Shown here piece by piece: positions 29,153 to 40,804 of a stretch of DNA of 64,000 nt. Under the pieces are notes generated by a model. It saw only the letters and a program-made list of their open reading frames with translations. It was not told the origin of the DNA and did not search any database. Position numbers and translations under genes: made by a program. Origin of the DNA: Candidatus Streptomyces philanthi (lineage in GTDB: Bacteria > Actinomycetota > Actinomycetes > Streptomycetales > Streptomycetaceae); the NCBI GenBank assembly GCA_018114805.1, contig CP073042.1:248001-312000 (forward strand), written 5' to 3'. Position 1 is the stretch's first letter, and the number at the start of each line of letters is the position of its first letter.

Positions 29153-30052
29153 ATGGGAACCACGGAGAAGGCGGGGCGGGCGGCGTCCCGGGCACCGTTG
29201 TCGTCGTCGCTGTCGCCGTCGCGGGCCGCCGACTTCATGCGGTGCCCGCTGCTGTACCGCTTCCGCGTGATCGACAAGCTCCCGGAGAAGCCCAGCGCGG
29301 CGGCGACCCGGGGCACGGTGGTGCACGCGGTGCTGGAGCGGCTCTTCGACTCCCCGGCGACGGACCGCACGGCGCCCCGGGCCCGGGCCATGGTCCCCGG
29401 CGAATGGGAGCGGCTGCTGGCGGCCAAGCCGGAGTTGGCCGAGCTGTTCGCGACGGAGGACGGCGGCCAGGACCCGGAGCGGCTGGCGGGGTGGCTGCGC
29501 GAGGCGGAGCAGTTGGTCGAGCGGTGGTTCACGCTGGAGGACCCGACGCGCCTGGAGCCCGCCGAGCGCGAGTTGTACGTGGAGACGGCCCTGGAGTCGG
29601 GCCTGACGCTGCGCGGCTACATCGACCGGGTGGACATCGCGCCGACGGGCGAGGTGCGGGTGGTCGACTACAAGACGGGCCGGGCGCCGGCGCCGCAGTA
29701 CCAGGGCGACGCGCTGTTCCAGATGACGTTCTACGCGCTGGTGCTGTGGCGGCTGCGGGGCGTGGTGCCCAGGCGCCTCCAGCTCGTCTACCTGGGCAGC
29801 GGCGACGTGTTGACCTACGACCCGGTCGCGGCGGAGCTGGAGGCGGTCGAGCGCAAGCTGCTCGCGCTGTGGGCCGCGATCCGGGAGGCGACCGAGACGG
29901 GGAACTGGCGGCCGCGGCAGACCAAGCTCTGCGGATGGTGCGACCACCAGGCGCTGTGCCCGGAGTTCGGCGGCACTCCCCCGCCCTACCCGCTCCAGAT
30001 CATCCCCGCGCAGTCCGGCCGGGAGAGTCAGGGCAGAATGGGGCAGGTCTAG
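29153..30052 (+). CDS. RecB/Cas4-like PD-(D/E)XK nuclease with likely 4Fe-4S cluster
   Basis: 299-residue single-strand or end-processing nuclease of the RecB family, with no helicase part. Catalytic elements are GTVVHAVLERL and GYIDRVDIAPTGEVRVVDYKTG (motifs II-III, with D-(x)n-DYK). Cys31 (FMRCPLLYRF), with Cys260, Cys263 and Cys269 (LCGWCDHQALC), forms the one-plus-three cysteine pattern that binds a 4Fe-4S cluster in Cas4 and AddB. The ATG at 29153 was chosen because similarity starts there. No CRISPR array or cas gene is nearby, so a general DNA-repair role is likely. The orthologue in M. tuberculosis is Rv2119, at the same place. Confidence 0.9.
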   Translation: MGTTEKAGRAASRAPLSSSLSPSRAADFMRCPLLYRFRVIDKLPEKPSAAATRGTVVHAVLERLFDSPATDRTAPRARAMVPGEWERLLAAKPELAELFATEDGGQDPERLAGWLREAEQLVERWFTLEDPTRLEPAERELYVETALESGLTLRGYIDRVDIAPTGEVRVVDYKTGRAPAPQYQGDALFQMTFYALVLWRLRGVVPRRLQLVYLGSGDVLTYDPVAAELEAVERKLLALWAAIREATETGNWRPRQTKLCGWCDHQALCPEFGGTPPPYPLQIIPAQSGRESQGRMGQV

Positions 30053-30065
30053 CGAAGGAGACCCC

Positions 30066-30737
30066 GTGGCTATCCGCGTTCTGCTCGTCGATGACCAGCC
30101 GCTGCTGCGTACCGGCTTCCGCATGATCCTGGAGGCCGAGCAGGATCTCGCGGTCGTCGGGGAGGCCGGGGACGGGCTCCAGGCCCTCGACCAGGTCCGG
30201 GCCCTGCAGCCGGACGTGGTGCTGGTGGACATCCGCATGCCGCGGATGGACGGCGTGGAGGCGACCCGGCAGATCACCGGCCCCGGGCGGGACGGCCCGG
30301 CCAAGGTGCTGGTCCTGACCACGTTCGACCTCGACGAGTACGTGGTGGAGGCGCTGCGCGCCGGGGCCAGCGGCTTCCTGCTCAAGGACGCGCCCGCCAA
30401 CGAGCTGGTGCAGGCGATCCGGGTGGTGGCCGCGGGCGAGGCGATGCTGGCGCCGAGCGTGACCCGGCGCCTGCTGGACAAGTACGCCGACCACCTGCCC
30501 TCGGGCGAGGAGTCGGTGCCCGACACGCTGCACACGCTCACCGACCGCGAGGTCGAGGTCCTGAAGCTGGTGGCCCGCGGCCTGTCCAACGCGGAGATCG
30601 CCGCCGACCTGTTCGTCAGCGAGACCACGGTCAAGACGCACGTGGGCCACGTGCTCACCAAGCTGGGCCTGCGGGACCGGGTGCAGGCCGCGGTCTACGC
30701 GTACGAGAGCGGTCTGGTCCGCCCCGGCGCCCAGTAG
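30066..30737 (+). CDS. NarL/FixJ-family response regulator
   Basis: 223-residue two-component output protein. The receiver domain (residues 1-120) shows DDQPLLRTGFRM, phosphoacceptor Asp in VVLVDIRMPRMDG, and LLKDAPANELV. A LuxR-type DNA-binding domain follows (HTLTDREVEVLKLVARGLSNAEIA... VKTHVGHVLTKLGLRDR). The GTG at 30066 has AAGGAG six bases upstream and lies 13 bases after the nuclease stop, so the two may be cotranscribed. No histidine kinase gene adjoins it, making it an orphan regulator in this window. Confidence 0.95.
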   Translation: MAIRVLLVDDQPLLRTGFRMILEAEQDLAVVGEAGDGLQALDQVRALQPDVVLVDIRMPRMDGVEATRQITGPGRDGPAKVLVLTTFDLDEYVVEALRAGASGFLLKDAPANELVQAIRVVAAGEAMLAPSVTRRLLDKYADHLPSGEESVPDTLHTLTDREVEVLKLVARGLSNAEIAADLFVSETTVKTHVGHVLTKLGLRDRVQAAVYAYESGLVRPGAQ

Positions 30738-30766
30738 CCGCCGACGGCACGCCGGGCAGTGTGCCG

Positions 30767-30796
30767 GCCTGCCCCGGCCGGTGGGCCAGGGCAGGC
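30767..30796. terminator. Hairpin between response regulator and binding-protein genes
   Basis: Perfect 8-bp repeat GCCTGCCC (30767-30774) and GGGCAGGC (30789-30796) between convergent stops at 30737 and 30803. A second 6-bp hairpin (CGGCAC/GTGCCG) precedes it. Confidence 0.55.
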
Positions 30797-30802
30797 GGGG
30801 GG

Positions 30803-32389
30803 TCAGCTCGTCTTGGCGATCTCCCAGAAGCGGAAGACCGTGGACGCGTCCAGGGTCCACTGGAGGCCGGTGACGGCGTCACTGGCCACCGCGTACTGCT
30901 TGCCCTGCCAGAGCGGTATCACCGGCAGGTCCTTCGCGACCTGGGTCTGGATGCGGGCGAAGTCGCCGGCGGTCTCGGCGCGGTCGACCTGGCTCGCGGT
31001 GCTCGGCAGCCAGCGCGAGGTGATCTGGCCGGCGTCGTAGTGGTTGGCGAGCACGTTGTCGGGGCCGAAGAACGGCGCCGTGAAGTTGTCCGGGTCCGGG
31101 TAGTCGGGGACCCACCCCTTGACGTAGACGCCGTACTCGCCCCGGCTGATGGCCTTCTCGTACGTGTCGAAGTCGACGCTGCGCACCCTGGCCTCGAACA
31201 GGCCGCTGGCGTTGAGCTGCTCGGCGATCAGGCGCAGGCCGGCGTTGGTGCCGGGGCCGTAGCGGATCGGGGTTCCCCACAGGGTGAGCCCGACCTTGTC
31301 GGTGATGCCGTCGGCGCGCAGCGCCGCGCGGGCCTTGGCGCGCTGCGGGCGGTCGCCGTACAGGTCGAAGTACGGCGTCTTGTGGGCGGTGATGCCGGCC
31401 GGGACGGTGGAGTACAGCGGTTGCACGGTGCGCTGGTAGACGTCGCGGGCCAGCAGGCTGCGGTCGATGAGGTAGGCCACCGCCTGGCGCACGCCCCGCC
31501 GCCCCGCGACGGGATCGCGCAGGTTGAAGACCAGGTGTTGGATCTCGGCGCTGGTACCCTCGACGACCTGGAGGTCCTTGGCGCCGCCGGCCTGGGTGGC
31601 GATCTCGGCGACGGCGGCGGACTCCAGGCCACGGTAGGCGAGGTCGATGTCACCGCCGCGCACCGTCGCGGCCAGGGCGGGCTGGTCGCCGTTGTAGAAT
31701 TTCATGGTCATGCCGGAGTTCCGCGGCTCGGCCGGGCCCCGGTAGCCGTCGTTGACCGAGAACCGGGCCTCCTGCCTGTCGAAGGAGTCCAGCCGGTAGA
31801 CGCCGGAGCCGACGGCGTCCGAGTCGGTGCGCAGCCTGTCCTTGGGGTAGACGCGGTGGTCCACGATGGAGCCGGCGCCGGAGGCGATCTTCTGCGGGAA
31901 GGTGGCGTCCGGGGACTTGAGGCGGAAGGTGACGGTCCGCTCGTCCGGTGTGTCGATCCGGGCGATCGAGGAGAGCATGACGGCGGGGCCGTCCTGGTGG
32001 TCGATGGCCAACGTGCGCTCGAAGGAGTGCTTGACGTCCTTCGAGGTGAGGTCGTTGCCGTTGGTGAAGCTGAGGCCGGCGCGCAGGGTGCAGCGGAAGA
32101 CCTTGCTCGCGCGGTCCTGGAAGCAGCAGGACTCGGCCGCCTCCGGTTGTGGCGTGCTGCCCCCCTTGGGGAAGCTCAGCAATGACTGGAAGACGTTGTT
32201 GAACAGCAGCCACGAGCCGGGGTCGTAGCCGGCGGCCGGGTCGGTGGATAAGACCCGGTCCGACATGCCCATGACCACGCGTGTACTCGTGCCCGTGATC
32301 GCCCCGCTGTCCGAACCGCACCCCGCCAACAGGGAGCCGGCGAGCCCCACGACGAGTGGGGCCGCCAGCCACTGGTTCCGTATCCTCAC
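30803..32389 (-). CDS. Oligopeptide/dipeptide ABC transporter substrate-binding lipoprotein (copy 1)
   Basis: Family 5 solute-binding protein, 528 aa, anchored outside the membrane through Cys24 of the lipobox SLLAGC. Family hallmarks include the FRCTLRAGLSFTNGNDLTSKDVKHSFERTL block and KGWVPDYPDPDNFTAPFF. The GTG at 32389 has GTAGG about six bases upstream. It is a diverged paralogue of the gene immediately upstream (32457-34061), and both end with WQGKQY near the C-terminus. No permease or ATPase gene accompanies the pair, so the transporter they serve must lie elsewhere. The ligand is probably a peptide; not provable here. Confidence 0.93.
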   Translation of the reverse strand: MRIRNQWLAAPLVVGLAGSLLAGCGSDSGAITGTSTRVVMGMSDRVLSTDPAAGYDPGSWLLFNNVFQSLLSFPKGGSTPQPEAAESCCFQDRASKVFRCTLRAGLSFTNGNDLTSKDVKHSFERTLAIDHQDGPAVMLSSIARIDTPDERTVTFRLKSPDATFPQKIASGAGSIVDHRVYPKDRLRTDSDAVGSGVYRLDSFDRQEARFSVNDGYRGPAEPRNSGMTMKFYNGDQPALAATVRGGDIDLAYRGLESAAVAEIATQAGGAKDLQVVEGTSAEIQHLVFNLRDPVAGRRGVRQAVAYLIDRSLLARDVYQRTVQPLYSTVPAGITAHKTPYFDLYGDRPQRAKARAALRADGITDKVGLTLWGTPIRYGPGTNAGLRLIAEQLNASGLFEARVRSVDFDTYEKAISRGEYGVYVKGWVPDYPDPDNFTAPFFGPDNVLANHYDAGQITSRWLPSTASQVDRAETAGDFARIQTQVAKDLPVIPLWQGKQYAVASDAVTGLQWTLDASTVFRFWEIAKTS

Positions 32390-32456
32390 GCGCGCCTACC
32401 TCACGGTTGCCTCGGATGATTCCTCGGAACCGGTGGCGTCGCTGACACCGGCCCGA

Positions 32457-34061
32457 TCAGTCCTTGACTCCGCGGCCCAGCTCCCACAGCCGGAGCTTGC
32501 CCGCGTCGTCGACCGCCCACTCCGCTCCGGTGATGCCGTCACGGGTGGCGACGTACTGCTTCCCCTGCCACAGCGGCAACACGGGCACCTCGTCCGCGAT
32601 GATGTCCTGCGCCTGCTGGAAGTCCCTGACGGCTACGGTGCGCTGCTCCTGCTGCCGGGTGCGCGGGATCAGGACATCTTCGATCGTGGTGTTCCGGTAG
32701 GGGGAGCCCAGGAAGTTGTCGGGGCCGAAGAACGGTGCGACGTAGTTGTCCGGGTCGGGGAAGTCCGGGTACCAACCCATGCCGTAGGCGGCGTACTCGC
32801 CCTTGGCCGCGGCCGGGCGGAACGCCGTCCAGGGCACGTCCTGGATCTTCACCTCGAACAGCCCGCTGTCGTTCAGTTGCCGCTGGAGCTCGTGGGACTC
32901 CTTGGTGGACGCCGGCCCGTAGTGGTCCGAGGAGTAGGTGAGAGTCAGCTTCACCGGGGTGCTCACGTCGGCCTCGCGCAGGATCTTGCGGGCCTTGCTG
33001 ACGCTGGGGTCGCCGTAGGTGTTGTGGAAGGAGTTGGTGTGCGCGGACGTGCCGGTCGGCACCAGGGAGTACAGCGGCACGGTGGTGCGTTGGTAGACGT
33101 CGCGCACCAGCGCCCGCCGGTCGACGAGCTGGGCCATCGCCTTGCGCACGGCCTTGTCGCGCACCCCGGGGGCGTCGGTGTTGAAGGCGAGGTAACGAAT
33201 CTCCTGGCCCGAGGACTCGGTGAGCTTGACGTCGCCCTGGCCCTTGTCGCGCAGGCGCACGATCTGTTCCGGGCTCAGGGTGCGGTTGAGGGCGCTGATG
33301 TCGCCCTCGTCGAGCGCCTTCTCCATCGCCTTGGCGTCGGGGAAGAACCGCATCTCGACCTTGTCGTTGCCCACCTCGACCGCGCCCTGGTACTTCGGGT
33401 TCTTGGTGAAGACGGCCTTGGTCAGCCGGTTCTCGATGGTCTCGACGCTCACCTCGTACGGGCCCGAGCCGCTCATCTCGAAGCCGGACCTGAGCTTGTT
33501 CTTGGCGTAGTCCTCGCTGTCGACCAGCGCGGTGGCCGGCGTGGCGAGCTTGTGCGGGAAGGTGGCGTCGGGCGACTTGAGGTGGAAGACCACTTCCAAC
33601 TCGCCGGCAGCCTCGACCTTGTCGACGTTGCTGATCAGCGACTGGGGACCGTTCGCGTAGTCGATGGCCAGCATGCGCTCGAAGGAAAAGACGACGTCCC
33701 GCGCGGTCAGCTCGTGCCCGTTGGAGAAGGTCAGGCCCTCGCGCAGCGTGCAGCGGAACTGCTCGCTCTGCTTGTCCTGGAACCCGCAACTGCGCGCCGC
33801 GTCCGGCACCGGCGTGCTGCCGGACCTGGGCATGCGCATGAGGGTCTGGAAGACGTTGTGCATCACGCCCCACGACCCGACGTCGTATACCTGGGCGGGA
33901 TCGAGCGGCGCCGGCGCCGCGTCGGTGGCCTCGATCAGATCCGTACTTCCCACGACGATCGCGCCACCGTCCGAGCCGGCCCCGTCCGCACTCCCGCAGC
34001 CCGCGAGAACAGACGTTAACAGGCCCACCAACGCGGGCAACACCATCGTCTTACGGTTCAT
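32457..34061 (-). CDS. Oligopeptide/dipeptide ABC transporter substrate-binding lipoprotein (copy 2)
   Basis: Family 5 solute-binding lipoprotein, 534 aa, lipobox SVLAGC with Cys22. Shared features with its neighbour are FRCTLREGLTFSNGHELTARDVVFSFERML, ESSGQEIRYLAFNTDAPG and GMGWYPDFPDPDNYVAPFF. The ATG at 34061 is preceded by two copies of a GGGAGAG-type sequence, the nearer one being the ribosome binding site. The pair arose by tandem duplication and is cotranscribed (67-base gap). A long, less GC-rich upstream region (34062-34691) presumably holds its promoter and regulation. Confidence 0.93.
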   Translation of the reverse strand: MNRKTMVLPALVGLLTSVLAGCGSADGAGSDGGAIVVGSTDLIEATDAAPAPLDPAQVYDVGSWGVMHNVFQTLMRMPRSGSTPVPDAARSCGFQDKQSEQFRCTLREGLTFSNGHELTARDVVFSFERMLAIDYANGPQSLISNVDKVEAAGELEVVFHLKSPDATFPHKLATPATALVDSEDYAKNKLRSGFEMSGSGPYEVSVETIENRLTKAVFTKNPKYQGAVEVGNDKVEMRFFPDAKAMEKALDEGDISALNRTLSPEQIVRLRDKGQGDVKLTESSGQEIRYLAFNTDAPGVRDKAVRKAMAQLVDRRALVRDVYQRTTVPLYSLVPTGTSAHTNSFHNTYGDPSVSKARKILREADVSTPVKLTLTYSSDHYGPASTKESHELQRQLNDSGLFEVKIQDVPWTAFRPAAAKGEYAAYGMGWYPDFPDPDNYVAPFFGPDNFLGSPYRNTTIEDVLIPRTRQQEQRTVAVRDFQQAQDIIADEVPVLPLWQGKQYVATRDGITGAEWAVDDAGKLRLWELGRGVKD

Positions 34062-34360
34062 TCTCTCCCTACCATCCTCTCCCTATCATCGAAACCCGGG
34101 GCTCCGCCGTTGTTTGGACAGCGGGCTACGCGGGGTTGTGCTGATGTTCTCCGGGAAACATTAGTAGGCGTCACCAGCATTACTGGAGGGCAGCACAGTT
34201 GGGGCGATATCTCGGCGTTATCGCGCTGCCCCGCCAGGGGATATACGCAACGCAGAACGATTCGTGCGAGAGACCGCCAAACGGGACACAAGACCTCAGC
34301 CGAAAGCGGCCGAATCAGCTGACCAGCACAGGGAACGGTCACCTGTCGACGGGTCATTCA

Positions 34361-34374
34361 GTGAGATAAATCAC
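34361..34374. promoter_or_regulatory. Crp-like dyad GTGA-N6-TCAC
   Basis: GTGAGATAAATCAC matches the core TGTGA-N6-TCACA pattern at the eight central positions. It lies about 300 bases upstream of the binding-protein operon; relevance is uncertain. Confidence 0.3.
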
Positions 34375-34530
34375 GCGTCCGGGTCTGCCCCGATATCTAT
34401 ATTACCGCGCGGCGAGCGGAAGACCGCGCTAAGCGGAATTCGATCAGCGATTCGCCGAAGTGCGGTGCGCGCTCAGCGCATATGCGGGGCCAGGTTTCCG
34501 TAAGCACCACCGCGACTGTCGGGTTACGGA

Positions 34531-34563
34531 GCGCAGACGCCGCGTGAAGCGCGGCGTCTGCGC
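34531..34563 (-). terminator. Hairpin downstream of the HAD phosphatase gene
   Basis: Perfect 14-bp inverted repeat (34531-34544 and 34550-34563) with the five-base loop TGAAG, about 130 bases after the HAD stop. Confidence 0.6.
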
Positions 34564-34691
34564 GGCCAGTTGGGACAGCCGCATTGCGCGATCCGAGAAG
34601 ATCATCTTTTTCTGAGCGGGAGTCACTTTGCGCTGTGCCAGGCGAATATGACGCTCAGTCGGCAATCGGAATACGAACCGCGACCGCCCGC

Positions 34692-35420
34692 TTACGGAAT
34701 GGCCACCCTCTCTTGATCAATTGGCTTGACCAAAGCGCGGAGAAAAGCAAGGTCCACGCCTTCGAGGGAGGGCACCACGGTACGCCCCGGCGCCGGCTCG
34801 ATGGGGACCACCGACGGCACCGCGAGCACCGGGCAGCCGGCGGCCTCCGCCGCGCTCACGCCGGTCACGGTGTCCTCGACGACGACGGAGCGCGCGGGGT
34901 CGGCCCCGAGGCCGGCCGCCGCGAGCAGGTAGGGGTCCGGGTGAGGCTTGGTGCGCTGGACCTCGTCGCCGGCGACGGTGAGCCGGAAGTGCTCGGGGCC
35001 CAGCGACAGCAGGACCTGGTCGATGACGCGCCGGTGCGAGGCGGAGACCAGCGCGGTCGGCACCCCGTGCGCCGCCAGCTCCGTGAGCAGCCGTCGGGCG
35101 CCGGGCAGCAGCGGCACGCTGTCCCCGATCAGCTCCGTGAAGCGGGTGTTGAGCCGCGTGATCAGCTCGTCCAGCGTGATGTAGGCGCCGGTGACCTCGA
35201 TGAGGTAGGAGGCGCTGCGGGTCATGGGGCCGCCGACGACGACCTCACGGTGCGCCTCGTCCAGCACGTGCCCGAGTTCGGTGAAGATCGCGGCCTCGGC
35301 CGTCCACCACAGGCCCTCGGTGTCCACCAGGGTGCCGTCCATGTCGAGCAGGACACCCTCCAGGACCGGGGCCCGTTCCTCGCCTGGCCGCGCGTCGACA
35401 GCGGGGATGCTGCTGGTCAT
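34692..35420 (-). CDS. HAD-superfamily hydrolase, phosphoglycolate phosphatase/beta-phosphoglucomutase type
   Basis: 242-residue cytoplasmic phosphatase. Motif I is LLDMDGTLVDTE with the nucleophile Asp, motif II is ALVSAS, motif III is the Lys of RTKPHPDPYLLAA, and motif IV is VVVEDTVTGVSAAEAAG. A four-helix cap lies between motifs I and II. The ATG at 35420 has GGAGGT six bases upstream. The substrate is not evident; sugar phosphates or phosphoglycolate are usual for this subfamily. It is downstream of metH on the same strand but separated by a strong terminator. Confidence 0.92.
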   Translation of the reverse strand: MTSSIPAVDARPGEERAPVLEGVLLDMDGTLVDTEGLWWTAEAAIFTELGHVLDEAHREVVVGGPMTRSASYLIEVTGAYITLDELITRLNTRFTELIGDSVPLLPGARRLLTELAAHGVPTALVSASHRRVIDQVLLSLGPEHFRLTVAGDEVQRTKPHPDPYLLAAAGLGADPARSVVVEDTVTGVSAAEAAGCPVLAVPSVVPIEPAPGRTVVPSLEGVDLAFLRALVKPIDQERVAIP

Positions 35421-35814
35421 CCATGCACCTCCGTAACGAAAGGCCCCGGCGAGGCGGTCCCGACGCGGCGGGAGCGCCCCACGAGGGCAAAGGAGCCGGT
35501 CACCCTCCGCCCAAGGGAAGGCAACCGGCTGCTACCGGACCGACCAGTGTACGTCGGGCCCCCCGACCGCGCTCTGGGGTATCCCGCGCTGTGACGGCCC
35601 GCTCGGCAGGCCCGGGGCCGTACCCCTCCTGGCCCGCGGCGGTCCACGCGGCCCGGCCACGGGCCAGCGGCCCGCCCCCAGCGTGCCCGTACGCGTACCG
35701 CCCACCCGCCCCCGCCGGTACGCGCACCGTTCCTACCGCTCGCCCCCCCGCCGCCCCGGCCGCGCGGGGCGCGGGCCGGGGCGGGCGGGGGGGCGAGCGG
35801 GGTAGCGAGAGCGG
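35421..35814. other. Intergenic region, 394 bases
   Basis: Extremely GC-rich spacer between metH and the HAD gene. It holds the metH terminator (35733-35805) and, presumably near 35430-35480, the HAD promoter. No coding frame or RNA gene is recognisable. Confidence 0.6.
35733..35805 (-). terminator. Long GC-rich terminator hairpin after metH
   Basis: Near-perfect inverted repeat: arms of about 24-26 bases (about 35738-35761 and 35773-35798) extended by CTACC/GGTAG at the base, ten bases after the metH stop. Confidence 0.75.
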
Positions 35815-39324
<3,510 letters not shown>

Positions 39325-39519
39325 GGGTGTGCTCTCCCTGAGGTGCGACGGCTGTCGGCTTTGCGTCTTCCGGTGGAAGGCGCACCCGCCAAGCCTAACC
39401 CTCAGGGGCGAAGTGGCGTCGGACGTCCCGCTGTGCGGGACGGCGCCAGGGGGCTTCGCGGGCCGTCACGCGAGCCCGCGCGCCCGGCCATCTGGTATCC
39501 CAAGGTCGGCATGGGCAGA

Positions 39520-39558
39520 TAGTGTTCAGCATTGTCGAACTACAGATGGTTGAACCAT
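39520..39558 (+). promoter_or_regulatory. gylR promoter -10 and operator region
   Basis: TAGTGT (39520-39525) is a candidate -10 box. Just downstream, GCATTGTCGAAC (39529-39540) is repeated identically before glpF (40666-40677), and a perfect palindrome ATGGTT-G-AACCAT follows at 39546-39558. Autoregulation by GylR is inferred. Confidence 0.5.
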
Positions 39559-39590
39559 CGAGGTCCCCGAGTCCCCGAGGAGGTTGCGCG

Positions 39591-40355
39591 ATGGCGCGGA
39601 CCATCCAGTCGCTGGAGCGCGCGGTGGCGATGCTCCGGCTGTTGGCAGGTGGCGAGCGCAGGCTCGGCCTGTCCGACATCGCCTCCTCGCTCGACCTCGC
39701 CAAGGGCACCGCCCACGGCATCCTGCGCACTCTCCAGCAGGAGGGCTTCGTCGAGCAGGACCCGGCTTCGGGACGCTACCAGTTGGGCGCGGAGCTGCTC
39801 CGGCTCGGCAACAGCTACCTGGACGTGCACGAGCTGCGCGCCCGCGCCCTGGTCTGGGCGGACGACCTCGCGCGCTCCAGCGGCGAGAGCGTCTACCTGG
39901 GGGTGCTGCACCAGCAGGGCGTGCTCATCGTGCACCACGTCTTCCGGCCCGACGACAGCCGCCAGGTCCTGGATGTGGGCGCGATGCAGCCGCTGCACAG
40001 CACGGCCCTGGGCAAGGTGCTCTCCGCGTACAACCCGGTGGCCCACACCGAGGCGGTCGAGGGCGAGCGCACCGCCTTCACGCCGCGCACGGTGACCGGG
40101 GCCGCCGACTTCGAGGGCGTGCTCGACCTGATCCGCGCCCGTGGCTGGGCAGCCGACGTCGAGGAGACCTGGGACGGCGTGGCGTCGGTCGCGGCGCCGA
40201 TCCACGACCGCCGCCGGATGCCGGTGGGCGCGGTGGGCGTCACCGGCGCGGTGGAGCGGGTGTGCCCGGAGGGCAGCCTGCGCCCGGAGCTGATCGCCGC
40301 GGTGCGGGACTGCGCCCGGGCTGTCTCCCGCGACCTGGGCGCGGGCCGCTTCTAA
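39591..40355 (+). CDS. gylR: Glycerol operon regulator GylR, IclR family
   Basis: 254-residue repressor of the glycerol operon. It has an N-terminal winged helix (TIQSLERAVAMLRLLAGGE... LSDIASSLDLAKGTAHGILRTL) and an IclR effector domain (GESVYLGVLHQQGVLIVHH to VGAVGVTGAVERVCPEG). ATG 39591 has GAGGAGG about eight bases upstream. Directly downstream on the same strand are glpF, glpK and glpD, the S. coelicolor gyl order. The GCATTGTCGAAC motif before both gylR and glpF is the likely operator. In S. coelicolor the inducer is glycerol-3-phosphate. Confidence 0.95.
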   Translation: MARTIQSLERAVAMLRLLAGGERRLGLSDIASSLDLAKGTAHGILRTLQQEGFVEQDPASGRYQLGAELLRLGNSYLDVHELRARALVWADDLARSSGESVYLGVLHQQGVLIVHHVFRPDDSRQVLDVGAMQPLHSTALGKVLSAYNPVAHTEAVEGERTAFTPRTVTGAADFEGVLDLIRARGWAADVEETWDGVASVAAPIHDRRRMPVGAVGVTGAVERVCPEGSLRPELIAAVRDCARAVSRDLGAGRF

Positions 40356-40621
40356 CATCGCCGGCCCGGCTCTCCGTAGGGCGTGGCTCGGGCGCCTTGT
40401 GCTGTGGGCCGTACGCCTGGGGCTGCGCGCCGTGGGCCGGGCGTTCGGGGCCGCGCGCCCCGCCACCTCCTCTCCTCTGGCCTCCCCCTCCCCCCGCTCC
40501 GGCCTCCGCCCGCCCTCTTCTTCCCGGGTGGGGCGGGCGATCGTGGGGTGGGGTGCGGGCGGCGTGGGTAAGCACCCCGTACTTCCCGGTCAGTTACTGA
40601 CGAGTTTTCGGTCACAGCACC

Positions 40622-40649
40622 TTGACGGTGTTGACGGCGTCGATAAAAC
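40622..40649 (+). promoter_or_regulatory. glpFKD operon promoter candidate
   Basis: TTGACG (40622-40627), 16-base spacer, TAAAAC (40644-40649). A second TTGACGG copy begins at 40631. The GylR operator candidate lies just downstream. Confidence 0.45.
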
Positions 40650-40665
40650 TGCCGTGCACCGGTCG

Positions 40666-40690
40666 GCATTGTCGAACACCTAACGACAAT
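40666..40690. promoter_or_regulatory. GylR operator candidate upstream of glpF
   Basis: GCATTGTCGAAC (40666-40677) repeats the sequence before gylR. Here ATTGTCG (40668-40674) and CGACAAT (40684-40690) form a perfect 7-bp dyad with a nine-base spacer, the usual shape of an IclR-type operator. Confidence 0.6.
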
Positions 40691-40804
40691 ATTCGCTATG
40701 GTGGGCAACGCCACGGGCCAGTAAAACGCGCTCACCGAGCGCGCGAACCTCCGGAAGGGACCCGGGGTTCGCCCTCCCCTGGACAAACGACAAAGGAGTC
40801 GCGG

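Larger units (their letters stand above)
34062..34691. other. 630-base non-coding region, relatively low GC
   Basis: No frame here carries recognisable protein. It is clearly less GC-rich than its surroundings (for example GATATCTATATTACC near 34392). It contains a dyad GTGA-GATAAA-TCAC at 34361-34374 that resembles a Crp-type half-site pair, and a strong hairpin at 34531-34563. It must hold the promoter of the tandem binding-protein genes. A small RNA or a decayed mobile insertion are possibilities I cannot test. Confidence 0.6.
40356..40804. other. Intergenic region before glpF, 449 bases, regulatory
   Basis: No coding frame. It carries the gyl operon promoter at 40622-40649, the GylR operator candidate at 40666-40690, and an AT-rich leader (CGCTATGGT near 40693) that may hold a second -10. 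Confidence 0.6.

Noticed and set aside
29153..30052. Cas4 of a CRISPR system
   Set aside because: No CRISPR repeats or other cas genes in the window; the gene belongs to a conserved housekeeping block.
39325..39520. SAM or cobalamin riboswitch before metH
   Set aside because: I found no B12-box-like or SAM-I core sequence or supporting helices in the leader.
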